This document shows, one piece after another, positions 37,150-47,308 of a stretch of DNA of 64,000 nucleotides; the stretch's first letter is position 1, and each line of letters opens with the position of its first letter. The notes under the pieces were generated by a model, which saw only the letters and a program-made list of their open reading frames with translations, did not search any database and was not told the origin of the DNA. Source of the DNA: Campylobacteraceae bacterium (lineage in GTDB: Bacteria; Campylobacterota; Campylobacteria; Campylobacterales; Campylobacteraceae); contig JAIRXG010000007.1 of the NCBI GenBank assembly GCA_031268335.1, positions 1 through 64,000 of the forward strand, given 5' to 3'. A program made the translations under genes and the position numbers.

Positions 37150-38005
37150 CAGCCTCACAAGCACAAATGTTTTGCGGTATCAACACGTGCATTTTAAAAA
37201 AACAACTATATAAAATTGTTTTTAATATAAGATTGTCGCTCAAACAAAGCAGTTTTTTGAAAAAAAATAAAAAATACAAACAATGGTGATATATAGCTGC
37301 GACATCAAGTGGGTACATACCCCCCCCTAATGTGCTTGAAATACCATATTTGTGGGGAAAAATACGACATAAATGCGACTACAGATATGCCAATAAATGT
37401 GTTTGGGTAAAAAATATATATCCCTTAAAAAATGTTTCACAGTTTTTTGATTTTCCTTTAAAACGCTCCAAGCTTAAGCCTAAACTTAAACATTTTAGCC
37501 TATAACCTTAAAGAATATATCAATCTTAAAAAAAACCGCCCGAAACTTAAAAAAGTGGTAAAAAAATGTTTTGTAAAGTATTCTTTTCAATACAAAAAAC
37601 AGGCTTTCAAACAATCTCATTGTGAAACTTAAAACTATTTTTATATCCAAAAAACGATAATAATGAAGCGAAGCAGCAACTTTGTCCGACAGCCTTCTTT
37701 ACCCCGCCCGTTCGTTTGTTTCTATCAGGTTTTTCTCTTCTTTGTGTTAGCACTTATAGGGAAAGGTAGGAAAATCAAAAACACCACTTGTTGGCGCTTG
37801 CGCGCGTTAATACAATAGGAAATCGGTACGCATTATCGTGCGGCTCGAATCTTTTTTTGTACAAAATAAACTTGTTTATGCCGCACGATGCACAGATTTA
37901 CTCTGATATGAAGAGGTGGTAATATAAGATGGATAATGGCGGAGATGTCAAAAACATGTCCATCTTTAAGCTTGGAGAGGTGCGCTTATGAGTTACTAAA
38001 AACTC
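37150..38005. other. 0.85 kb non-coding core of the phage element with a large palindrome
   Basis: Convergent gene ends flank this stretch. It has a run of 8 C (37320-37327) just after GGGTACATA, locally GC-rich text around 37690-37720, and a 10-bp perfect inverted repeat ATCGTGCGGC (37835-37844) / GCCGCACGAT (37880-37889) whose 35-base centre holds another palindrome, TTTTGTACAAAA. A packaging site or an origin is conceivable; nothing proves it. Confidence 0.5.
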
Positions 38006-40695
38006 TCAAGACTTTTTTATTTTCTCTATTTTAAATTTGTACTCTTGTTTGATTTTATTTTTGAGAATAGTATTATTACCGGCTTTTTTTAACTCTTTTT
38101 GAGTTTCATTTTTAAGCTTATTTATCTTTTTATCTTTCTCTTTTTGCGTGTTAAAGTGCCGCACGCCAAGACCTTGCAAAAATATTTGTGAGTAATCCAT
38201 CTCATCGCCAAACTCATCATTACGCGGATTCAATTTCGTGCTTTTGCTAAAAAGCCTCTGTCCGTATCGTCCGTAAGTGAGAGCGGGCAGATACGCTTGA
38301 GCAGCTTCTATCAGCCTTTTTCCTATATGTTGTATTGCGGTATCATCTTCTTTAGCTATTGGATGTCCGCTAAGAGGATTCTGTCCTTTTGCTATACTTA
38401 GAAATCCGCCCAAAAACCCGCCGCTCCAGTTTGAAAAATCCATATCGCCAAATCGTATGCCGGGTATAAGCCTTCCGCTGTTCCAAAACCATCCCGTATT
38501 CCCAACAGGCGACCAGCTTTTTATGCCAAGCACATTATCTAATATCTTTGATTTTGCCCATTCAGGCTTTTGGTAATTCTCTTTTTCATTGTTACCTCCG
38601 AGCCATGCGCTTGCGCCAAGCCCTGCCATTGCTCCTTGAAGTATCGCGAACCTAACGGGATGCTTCAAAATGGTTTTTAGAACCATAAGCGTTGCTTTGT
38701 ACTGATAGTGCAGAAACGGGACAAGACCGCTTTTATCCAACGCTCTGATTCCTGCCGGCATAGGCGTAGAATAATCTACATAGCTTTTTTGCGCCAGACG
38801 CATTGCGGCAACATCATCAACCCCTTCTCTTGTAAGCCGATAAAAATGTGCAAGCTTAAATATCTTATCGCCCCAGTCGTAAGCGTTACGCAAAAAATTC
38901 CCAGTTTTTGAACCTTTGGCAAAATATGTCTCTTTCAGTATTCTAAGTATAATCGGCTCTTTTTTTTCAGATTCAAACTGTTTTAACCCACCTTCAAGAT
39001 AATCAAGCTGCGAGTTAAAGCCCTGTTTATTTGCTCTTCCCATAAGATTACTCCACGCTTCCCTATTTGTCATTCTAATTTTCATAACTTGATAAAGCGC
39101 TCTCGTATCGCCGTGCAGAAATGACAATAACATATTACTGCCGATATTATATAAATGTGTAGCCGGATTTTTTACGGTTACATTAACCTTTATATGATCT
39201 ATCAAAGCAAGATAGTTTCTGCTAAGTGCACTCATATCTCTTTTGACTATATTTGCGCTCATTAAAGCGTTATAAACCTCTGTCGGCACATATTTACCGC
39301 CAAGCGCGCCGTATTTCTTTATACCGCCGCCAACCGTCTCGTCGCTTACCCTTTCAAATCCCTCTGCCGCTTCGTCCCTGCCAAACCGCTCAGAGATATT
39401 TTTCAGTACATTGGCCTTAAGTATCTGCTCTCTTTGGTCGCGTATGGATTTGCTATTATAAACCCCTCGTCCTCTATCATTCCGAGCGCTATACGCTCGC
39501 TATGGTCTAAATCTTTTCTCTTAAAATTTTTCTTTTGTCCAAGCCCGCTCTGCCTTAAAAATTCAGCCGCTTCCTCAGCCTGCGCTTTATAATAACGTTT
39601 TAGATAATTTTCCATAGCGAATTCGGGTTTTAACGCACCAGCATCAATAAGAGCTTTTGTATTATCATTCGATATTTTTCTTAGACTGTTATAAATTCCT
39701 TGCAAGTGTTCAGGCAAAACCTTAAGATCCGCATCGCCTCCAAGCGCTCTAACAAGAGAGGCAATATCCTCTTTGCCAAGATTTTTATCTAAAAAATTTT
39801 TTACATCCGAAGCCGCTTTGACAATCTGTATCTGTCCGTTCCTAAAGTCTTGTGCCATAGCCGCAACCTCTTTTGTTTTATGATCAACAAAAGCAATAAA
39901 ACGCGCTGATTTACCAAGCGCCCTTGCAAGAGAATTCTCGCTGTCTATTCCCTTTTGTATTAATTCGTCTATTTTTGAAGCGGCGCTATCCAACTTATTA
40001 TCTACTTGACGCGCCCAACGACTTTGTGGTATAATATTGTTAGAGCGAGGGGTCGTTTCGGACGTGAAGCGAGCAGTAGCTGAAGCTGATGTTCGCACCT
40101 CGCTATTTTTTATATCTATCCATTTTATATCTTGCTTATCAAATGTTTTTACTTCAGGCGTGCTAAGTTTGTTTTTATACATACTTATTGGGACTAACTC
40201 TTTTCTGCCTGTCCTAACGACTTCAACGACATAATATGTATTATCAAGTTTCTTTTGAAACATTATAGTTTCTCTATTGTCGCGTGTTTTTGTTTTTGCT
40301 ATTTTGTCGGGATGAAATATTATTTCGCCATAATGCAGCATATCTTCGCCTGTTATAGGTCTGGCATCATTTGAGCTTATTCCGTGTCGTTTTTCTATAT
40401 GTCTTAGCTCGTCGGCAGAAAGCTTGAAACTAAACCCATTTATATCAATATCCAAAAATTCTTTGAACAATGAAGCTTCAATCTCACTAACAGCGTCGAT
40501 ATCAATTTTTGTCTGCTTTTTGCTTGTATCGCTTATTGCCGCTTCAAAAAAATCTTTCATTTTTTTACCAACGCCGGCAACAAAATCTTTATCTCTTACA
40601 AATTCGTTGTTTAATTCAAAGCCTCCGCTATCATTTACATTTTCAAGCAACTCTTTTTGTTTTTTAAGTCCTTCTTTGTTTTTGCAAGGTTCCAT
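38006..40695 (-). pseudogene. Phage polyvalent-type protein: nuclease-like N-part and LPD38-like C-part, frameshifted
   Basis: The ATG at 40695 shares its A with the upstream TGA and has a perfect AGGAGG site, so translation is coupled. Two frames join into 896 residues if one base is added to the four-C run at 39463-39466. Residues about 60-160 (ELRHIEKRHGISSNDARPIT, then GEIIFHPDKIA and YYVVEVVRTGRKELVPISMY) look like the phage Barnase-EndoU-ColicinE5-RelE-like nuclease modules (PBECR). The C-terminal 430 residues (VTVKNPATHLYNIGSNMLLS) resemble the LPD38 domain of phage large polyvalent proteins, with hydrophobic stretches. Assignments are by recollection of family patterns. Confidence 0.65.
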
Positions 40696-43600
40696 CAGCA
40701 AAGCCTCCTGTCTAATTCGTTTACTACTTTCCCGTCTTGCACATAATTATCTTCAAATTCTTGCAGTTTTTTACGCGCTGTTTCAATTTTCGCGCTATTA
40801 TCATAAATAGGCGAAGCGTTTCCATCTTTTAAGGCGACATCAATATTCTTTTTTAATATATTGAAGCGTTTATTTGCATCTTTCCCATAAAGCCACTCTT
40901 TATTTTTTATTATTGCATCGTTGTAGCTTTTAACGCCAAAATTATTAATTATATATCCTGTTTTAATGTCAATTACATCACCTTTTGCATATCCCAACTC
41001 AAACTCGCCAATCGTCATCTTTTTCCCTTTTATAGCTACAAACGAAGGATAGACGGTAAACTCTGAGGAAACATCAGAGGGAATATAACGTTTATAAAAC
41101 CACCCGTTTTGTCCGTTTTCTACCTGCAAAAGAGTTTTTTCTCCGTCGGGTATTGCCTCTTTTATATCAACTTTTCCCGTTGTTTTATGTTTTATAGCGG
41201 CATCTATATAATCTTTGCGAGCATCGTATATAGCTTTATAAATGTCATAACTTGGTTTATAATCTCCTTCCTCAAAAACAGGCTCTTTCTCATTTTTTAT
41301 ATAGTTATAGTATTTGGCAAAATTACCATCTTCTTTTTTAAGTTCTTCTATTATTTCCTCGCGGCGAGATTTGGTTATTTTGCCATTTTCTGTAAACAAG
41401 AGTTCATTTTTTAGCGTGGTATATTCATCTTCAAGCTCTATATTGCGCCTTTTGGCAGGATCGGCTTCGGCTATAGCTCTTGGATTTATATCATTTGTAA
41501 CGCTTTGTTCCCCGTAGAGTTCGTCGCGCCATCCCTTATTCTCCGTCTCTACTCTTGCAAGCTTCTCTTTTGTTGTTTTTATGTCTGTTTTCACTTTTTC
41601 AAAGAGCTCTTTAGCTTCCGCTCCTATAAGAGCTTCTTTTTCTCTATAAATATTGCGCATCTCTTCTCTAAGTTCATTAGACTTCACGGCGCGGTTATAT
41701 TGCGTTAATTTTTCAAAATCAGGATTATCTTGCAGCCATTTCTCTATGATACTTTTTTCTTCGTTTGTAAATTTAATACCTTTTTTACCGTTTAAGTATA
41801 AATTGTACTTACCAATTACTTCATTGATTTTCCCTGCTTCTTCAAGTTTAACTTCAAGCAAAGAGAGTTTTTCTTCTAAAGATGCGTCGGCTATCGTCAG
41901 TTCTTCAGGCGCGAGCTTATTGTCTGCATCTTCTGCGCGTACCACAGTGTTTGATTTATCCCCTGAAACGACAAACTCATCACCTCCAGCGGATTCGGAT
42001 TTTGCCACTCCTTCATCGCCTGCGGATACCCCGCGAATCTCGCCGTCAGGTACAGTATCCTGTCCAAGTCCCTGTAAGGTTCCTGCATCATCTGCTTCGC
42101 TTGAAGCACGAGAGAGGATAGATTCGCCCTCAATGCTTTCTCCCCCTCTATTATCAAGGTTATAAGCTCCTGCCTCTGCGCTTGATTCAGTTTCTCTTCT
42201 ATAAACAGTTTCATCTCCTGTATACTTTTCATCTGCTTCTCCTTTATTTTGTGATATAATATTTTCGTTGGAAGGCGGTTGACTAACTGGGTCCTGCTTT
42301 CCAACATTTTTATCCGAATACATTGTCATTACTTTTTTACTGTCCGCATTTTCAAATACAGCTACTCTATATCTAATCCCCTCTTTAGTTGACTCATAAG
42401 CATAGCTTTTTTGTCCGTTTTCAGATACTCTTACCAAATCTTCAGGCATCTCGCCTTTTCGTATTATCTCACCCATGTTTAAAAGTTCTTCAGGCGTTAA
42501 TTCGCCGTATTTACCTTCGCCGATATGTTTTTGTAAAATATGAATTGCCCCGCTGTCTCTATTACCCCTCCCATATCTAATTACATCAAAGAGGTCATCC
42601 ATTTTTATATCTACTGCGTTTTTACCGTTGAATGTCACATTCCAAATTCCACGCTTCTCTTTCTGCCGCGTTTTTTCATCAACTGTTTTTTTTACGCGCG
42701 CGGTCACTTCGTTAGTAGCTTTTCCCGCAACTTTTTCATTAAAGTACTGCTTTGCAATGTTTATATCTTTTTGGGCGTAAGCTTTGGTAAATACGGAGAT
42801 TTGTTCATCTCCAAATCCATACGATTTAAGCTTTGCGGTGAACTCCTCAGGCGAGTAAACAGGATTTGCAATGCTTTGTTCAAGGCGTGTGAGTATTTTA
42901 GTTCCTGCAACCTGCGCATTTACGCCAGCTCCGTCATTTAACAGTTCCGATATTTTAAGCATTTCAGCAGAAGGTTTATTGTTCACGGCAACCATATCGT
43001 TTATTGTGTTTTGACTAAGGGACGGGTTGTTTGTTCTAAGAGTGTTTTGCAGCTCAACGTCTTTTGCATAAGCATTTATGCTTTGCTCTTTTGCAGTCTC
43101 TATCTGTTTTTGCATTTTTACAAGCTCTTCGCCAAACAGGCTAAACTCGTCGCTTCGCTTTGACATTTCATACATACTTTTTATATATGCGTCAAACTCC
43201 TTTATATCGTTATATTTTTCCTGATCTATGATGCTTGCCGCTTTACCTTCCCTAACATCGTTCAAGACTTGCGCTTTAGTCTCCAAGGGCGCATCTTTTA
43301 AAATATTTGCAATAAATACATTAGTATCCCACTCCTTAAGCCGCGCCGCCGCTTCGTCTTTAAGTCCAAGCTCTTTTAACACATTATCAAGCATTGTTTT
43401 ATCGTTATCGGCAGCAGGGGATAGAGTTTCTGTTTTAGCGGCAGGAGGCGGATTATTGGATTTGGTTTTATATTTTTCATAAAGCTTCCCAACTCCATGC
43501 AAAACTTCTCCAAACGCCGCAGAAGCCACAGCGCCCATAGCAGCGCTTTTCATTATTTCGTCGTTATCGCGGTCCATCACGGCAGCAGTCCCGCCCGCTC

Positions 43601-44210
43601 CTATAGCTCCGCCAACGGCATTCAACAGTACTCTTTTTATGATGGATCCCGAACCGCTTCCGATAAGCGACGTAGGATCCGCGCTTGCGCCGCCTATCAT
43701 TTGCGCAATTATGCTTAGTATGGATTGACTCTTCCCCGTTCTGTATTCGTGGTCGCTAAATGCTCTCTCCCAATTTTTTGCCTGCTGCTTGGCATACTTT
43801 GTGCCTTCACTTATTTTAGCAGGGATTATTTGCGAGGGGATATTGTCTATTATATTGACTCCGCCGATATTCGTGTTTGGCATAGTTTTCTTATCGTCTA
43901 TGCTGGGACCGTGCGCCTCTTTCCATTTTATCCATTCGGGGTTTTCTATTGTGCCGTACATTGCCTCGTCAACCAAAGTATTGGTAAATGCAGATGATTC
44001 CCACCAGCCGTATTTAAACCCCTCCGCCACATCTCCGTCATCAAGCGCTCTGACGTAACCCTCGTGATCAGCGGCAAGCGGATTTTTTTTGTATTCATAA
44101 GCTTTTTTTATCTCTCTTTTAATCTCATCATCGCTAAGCCCTTTTTCGCGCAGACCGGAGAGTATGCCCCTGCCGCCCAAATCATTTAGCATATGTTCAT
44201 AAGTTTCCAC
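40695..44210 (-). CDS. Giant phage protein (1171 aa), polyvalent/internal-virion type with nuclease-like module
   Basis: GTG start with an AAAGG site. Residues about 195-235 are a glycine/alanine-rich hydrophobic segment (AVGGAIGAGGTAAVMD) suited to a membrane-active ejection protein. Residues about 540-635 (YGRGNRDSGAIHILQKHIGE, ELTPEELLNMGEIIRKGEMP) resemble the barnase/colicin E5-like module (DUF3519/PBECR) of Helicobacter and Campylobacter phages. A low-complexity acidic linker (about 640-770) and long charged coiled coils follow, and a second such motif region near 1060-1110 is possible. It is followed by a coupled second gene. Likely delivered with phage DNA; this is inference. Confidence 0.6.
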   Translation of the reverse strand: METYEHMLNDLGGRGILSGLREKGLSDDEIKREIKKAYEYKKNPLAADHEGYVRALDDGDVAEGFKYGWWESSAFTNTLVDEAMYGTIENPEWIKWKEAHGPSIDDKKTMPNTNIGGVNIIDNIPSQIIPAKISEGTKYAKQQAKNWERAFSDHEYRTGKSQSILSIIAQMIGGASADPTSLIGSGSGSIIKRVLLNAVGGAIGAGGTAAVMDRDNDEIMKSAAMGAVASAAFGEVLHGVGKLYEKYKTKSNNPPPAAKTETLSPAADNDKTMLDNVLKELGLKDEAAARLKEWDTNVFIANILKDAPLETKAQVLNDVREGKAASIIDQEKYNDIKEFDAYIKSMYEMSKRSDEFSLFGEELVKMQKQIETAKEQSINAYAKDVELQNTLRTNNPSLSQNTINDMVAVNNKPSAEMLKISELLNDGAGVNAQVAGTKILTRLEQSIANPVYSPEEFTAKLKSYGFGDEQISVFTKAYAQKDINIAKQYFNEKVAGKATNEVTARVKKTVDEKTRQKEKRGIWNVTFNGKNAVDIKMDDLFDVIRYGRGNRDSGAIHILQKHIGEGKYGELTPEELLNMGEIIRKGEMPEDLVRVSENGQKSYAYESTKEGIRYRVAVFENADSKKVMTMYSDKNVGKQDPVSQPPSNENIISQNKGEADEKYTGDETVYRRETESSAEAGAYNLDNRGGESIEGESILSRASSEADDAGTLQGLGQDTVPDGEIRGVSAGDEGVAKSESAGGDEFVVSGDKSNTVVRAEDADNKLAPEELTIADASLEEKLSLLEVKLEEAGKINEVIGKYNLYLNGKKGIKFTNEEKSIIEKWLQDNPDFEKLTQYNRAVKSNELREEMRNIYREKEALIGAEAKELFEKVKTDIKTTKEKLARVETENKGWRDELYGEQSVTNDINPRAIAEADPAKRRNIELEDEYTTLKNELLFTENGKITKSRREEIIEELKKEDGNFAKYYNYIKNEKEPVFEEGDYKPSYDIYKAIYDARKDYIDAAIKHKTTGKVDIKEAIPDGEKTLLQVENGQNGWFYKRYIPSDVSSEFTVYPSFVAIKGKKMTIGEFELGYAKGDVIDIKTGYIINNFGVKSYNDAIIKNKEWLYGKDANKRFNILKKNIDVALKDGNASPIYDNSAKIETARKKLQEFEDNYVQDGKVVNELDRRLC

Positions 44211-44237
44211 GTTTTACCTTTATCAAATGCTATTTTT

Positions 44238-45245
44238 TTAATCAAACCAGTTAAGAGGGTTCCACTTAGATCCTTGCGGTTGGTTTGACTTAAAAAGACC
44301 GCTGCCCGCTTTATCAACTCTTTGTTCTATAACATTATTGTTATTTAAAATGCTCTCCTCATTAACATCTAAAAGTTCAAAAAGATACGGATTAATAAAA
44401 TAATTTCCGTCATTCTCGCTAAAACCGTCTATAGCATCATCCTTGCTATATCTATACTTTTCAATTACCGCTTTCCTCATTTCATCGTATACATTTTTCC
44501 CGACTTGTATACCGGATGCAAGTCCGCTCGGACCGCCGAAAACTACATTAGTTCCTGTTACTTTCCCATTTTTTATATGTACCACTCCATAACCTCCGCC
44601 GTCAAGCTTTACAACCTTATCTACTGTTTTCGGATCGTTATCATTAATAAAATTAAAGTTTTTTCTGTAAAACCACAGCTCCTCGTCGCTTAAATCTTTA
44701 AGCTCAGGATACTTCGCTTTCATCATTTTTGCATTGTATTGCAACTGGCTATCCGCAGGAATACCATCAAGTTTTGCAGTTATTTCATTTAAGCTCGCCT
44801 GCATCGTATCGTTGCGCGCTTTTGTCTTTGCGCTATCGGCTTCGGATTTTTTGATTGTATTTTCAAGCTCTGCATTTGAAGTTAAAAACGGTTCTACTCC
44901 CTTGTTCCACGTTTCAGACTGTATATCATTTTCAAGTTCCACGCTTGCTGCTGAAGCTTTTTTTTGTTTGTTTTCAGCTTCTGCATTTGAAGCGTAGTAA
45001 GGAGAGCTGGCATCATAGAGCGTTTTGCTGTTTTGGGTATTTAACTTACTGTTTTCGGCAAGAGCATTATTATAATTAGCCTGCGCATCGCTTGAACGGC
45101 TCAAACGTTCAAACTCTTGTCTCCACCTTTCGTTTTCTTCTTCTTTATCGTTCCACTTTATAAACTCGCCTCCCGCAACCAATAAACAAACTCCACCAAG
45201 TAACATCACGTAACAAAACCCCGCTAAAAAGCCACTTTGAAACAC
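44238..45245 (-). CDS. Phage-element protein whose 5' end crosses attR
   Basis: Up to 335 residues. Most is hydrophilic coiled coil with an Ala/Asn/Glu-rich centre (about 55-170) and a C-terminal part ending NPLNWFD. The only start codons (GTG 45245, GTG 45209, ATG 45206) lie in or beyond the right attachment repeat. The segment MLLGGVCLLVAGGEF encoded there forms a membrane-anchor-like N-terminus. In the attL copy the same frame is closed by TGA. So the gene is either 5'-truncated by the element's end or has gained a host-derived start. I recognise no family. Confidence 0.6.
   Translation of the reverse strand: MFQSGFLAGFCYVMLLGGVCLLVAGGEFIKWNDKEEENERWRQEFERLSRSSDAQANYNNALAENSKLNTQNSKTLYDASSPYYASNAEAENKQKKASAASVELENDIQSETWNKGVEPFLTSNAELENTIKKSEADSAKTKARNDTMQASLNEITAKLDGIPADSQLQYNAKMMKAKYPELKDLSDEELWFYRKNFNFINDNDPKTVDKVVKLDGGGYGVVHIKNGKVTGTNVVFGGPSGLASGIQVGKNVYDEMRKAVIEKYRYSKDDAIDGFSENDGNYFINPYLFELLDVNEESILNNNNVIEQRVDKAGSGLFKSNQPQGSKWNPLNWFD
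45167..45228. repeat. attR, right attachment site (62-bp direct repeat)
   Basis: Second copy of the repeat beginning CGCCTCCCGCAACCAATAA, differing from attL at three positions. It repeats the last 15 bases of tRNA-fMet including CCA. The right part should be the original downstream flank of the tRNA gene. Confidence 0.88.
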
Positions 45246-45754
45246 TTTTTACATATTTTAATACAGGGATATATAACGCCAAATAACAAAAAGTATGTAT
45301 GACATTAGATTGGTCGACAACAAATAAAAACAAATACTATATCATTTATTTAAACACTGACAAGATAGACAAGTTATTTACATTATTGAATACTATGGCG
45401 AAAGCTATTTTGTTTGATTTTTGAAATAATATTTTTTGATTACACTGTTGATGCATAGGCTAAAGAAATACGATTATTATGAAGTTTGTAACTATTTTGA
45501 TAATTTTTATTTTTTTAGTGAAAGTGCAAAATAAAACTATCTTAAGATAGAAAAAGCTATTGTAATTTTGGCGTTTCATTAAAAAACAGTTTTACAATGC
45601 ACAAAAGATTTAAAGCAAAAATAGCTTTAGTGCAATTTGAGTTATTAGCAAGCATGAAATTAAATTTTAGACAAAACACAAATGACATTTATTGCAAAAA
45701 AGAAACCTCAAAAGCTTGTAGAAGATTGAATGTTTTTCCGCCTATTTACTTGTC
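45246..45754. other. Intergenic, former downstream flank of tRNA-fMet
   Basis: About 500 AT-rich bases between attR and cca. I see no open frame with a ribosome site and no RNA gene. Confidence 0.5.
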
Positions 45755-46963
45755 TTAGCTGAGTTTTGAGCTTTTTATAAACTCTTTTAAAATACTTATT
45801 TGTTTGTGAGTTATAGTTGATTTTATCTGCTCAACACTCATTGTTTTATGGTCTACTTCATAGTCCGCTTCTTTTAAAAGCCGCCACATGTAACTTATCT
45901 GCTCTTTGCTAAAAGCCAAATTATCGCTTTTACCGACCCTGCCATTTAAATCCGCCAAAGTCGCCTCAAGAATACTCTCAAGTCTTTTTTTGTCTTTTAT
46001 CTTAAAAAGTAAAGCGGCTATTTTGGAAACTCTCATCGTGTTTTTAAATATATTTTGCAAATTATGGTGGTTCAAAGCAAAAAATTTTGAGATTTCAAAT
46101 TCTTCATAGCTAAGGCTTAACGTTTTTTGTATTTTTTTAAATACATTTTGTAAAATTTTGATATCATAATGTCTATAAAAATTTCCATCTTCTAAAAACG
46201 CTTGATATTTACCGACATCATGAAACAAAACAGCCCATTTTGCATTCTCATCTTCGCACAAATCAACAGCCATCATGACGTGATTAAAAACTGTCCCCTC
46301 CAAATGATAATCATTGTTGTGTTCAACTTTTGTAAGTTCATAAATCCATGGAAAAACTACATCTAAGATATTAAGTTCTAATAAAGAGCTAAAAAACAAG
46401 GATGGTTTTTTGCATTGTATAGCCCTTTTGCTCTCTTTGTAAATTCTCTCTTTTGAAATATATTCCAACTCTTTTTTGGTTTTCAAAGCATACTCTTTTA
46501 ATTTGTCGTCAAACTTCCATTCGCCCCCAAGTTCCGCTCTAAATCTCGCTGCGCGTAGCAATCTCAAAGCATCTTCACAAAAAGCCTCTGAGACAGGACG
46601 CAAAATCTTTTTCTCTATATCTAAAAGTCCGCCGAACGGGTCTATATAGGTATCGCTTTTTTCGTCGTAAGCTATCGCATTTATTGTTAAATCCCGCCGT
46701 TTTAAATCCTCTTCTAAACTTACATTTTCAGTAAAACACTCAAAATCAAAATGCTTTTCCCCGCTTTTCTTTTCACTTCTTGCCAATGCGAATTCGCTTT
46801 TTTTTTGCGGATGAATAAAAACCGGAAACGATTTACCTACACTTTTAAATCCAAGCGATATCATCTCATCAACATTTGAGCCGACAATTACATAATCTTT
46901 ATCGTTGTTTTTTCGCCCAAGTATCAAATCCCGTACAGCGCCGCCAACCAAATATTGTTTCAA
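45755..46963 (-). CDS. cca: CCA-adding enzyme (tRNA nucleotidyltransferase) with HD domain
   Basis: 402 residues with a TTG start behind AGAGG. The head domain begins YLVGGAVRDLILGR and has the catalytic DKDYVIVG (DxD), then RRDLTINAIAYD and EDALRLLRAARFRAEL (template motif for CTP/ATP choice). A C-terminal HD phosphohydrolase domain is seen as VLFHDVGKYQAF, as in the multifunctional enzyme of E. coli. Both tRNAs in the window already encode CCA, so the enzyme probably repairs ends. Confidence 0.94.
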   Translation of the reverse strand: MKQYLVGGAVRDLILGRKNNDKDYVIVGSNVDEMISLGFKSVGKSFPVFIHPQKKSEFALARSEKKSGEKHFDFECFTENVSLEEDLKRRDLTINAIAYDEKSDTYIDPFGGLLDIEKKILRPVSEAFCEDALRLLRAARFRAELGGEWKFDDKLKEYALKTKKELEYISKERIYKESKRAIQCKKPSLFFSSLLELNILDVVFPWIYELTKVEHNNDYHLEGTVFNHVMMAVDLCEDENAKWAVLFHDVGKYQAFLEDGNFYRHYDIKILQNVFKKIQKTLSLSYEEFEISKFFALNHHNLQNIFKNTMRVSKIAALLFKIKDKKRLESILEATLADLNGRVGKSDNLAFSKEQISYMWRLLKEADYEVDHKTMSVEQIKSTITHKQISILKEFIKSSKLS

Positions 46964-47308
46964 GCTGCAAACCTCTTTTAAATTAAATACTAAAAGTGAT
47001 TATAGCAAATAAATAAAATCATCTGTTACGTGTAAGGCTTAAAATCTAAACTCTTAATTTTTCTATTACATGTAGCGGCAAATTTAACATTTTGTCTACA
47101 TGACTTTTGAGGTAGCGTTCCGCAAACAAATTTGACAAAACTGCTCAAGCGTAATTCTAGACTGCTATTTGTTTGTCAAAATTATTTGACAAACAATTTA
47201 AAAGAGTGAAATAAAAACTCTTACATGTGATCAAAAGCGTGATTTTTGTGCAAAAGTTGCATAAAAAACCATTCACAAAAAATAAAAATTACATGTTCAT
47301 TTTGCTAT
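46964..47308. other. Intergenic with hairpins
   Basis: 345 bases without a gene. Two stems are present: GTTTGTCAAA/TTTGACAAAC (47171-47194, 10 bp, 4-base loop ATTA) and AAGAGT/ACTCTT (47202-47222). A TACATGTA copy lies at 47066. The part around 47127-47164 resembles 31701-31769. Confidence 0.6.
47171..47194 (-). terminator. Strong hairpin downstream of the AroP-like permease
   Basis: Perfect 10-bp stem with a tetraloop, about 115 bases past the permease stop. There is no T-run after it on either strand, so it may be an mRNA-stabilising stem rather than a true terminator. Confidence 0.45.

Noticed and set aside
37320-37327. C8 run in the phage element as a contingency switch
   Set aside because: It is in non-coding DNA with no promoter that it could modulate; mentioned only as a local feature.
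41897-42307. A 136-codon minus-strand frame inside the giant phage gene that reads like a helical protein
   Set aside because: It overlaps the acidic linker of the main frame, and the codon usage (A/T at third positions) fits the main frame, not this one. No ribosome site of note.
47171-47194. Invertible or attachment site suggested by the 10-bp perfect palindrome
   Set aside because: No second copy in the window and no recombinase gene nearby; simplest reading is an mRNA 3' hairpin.
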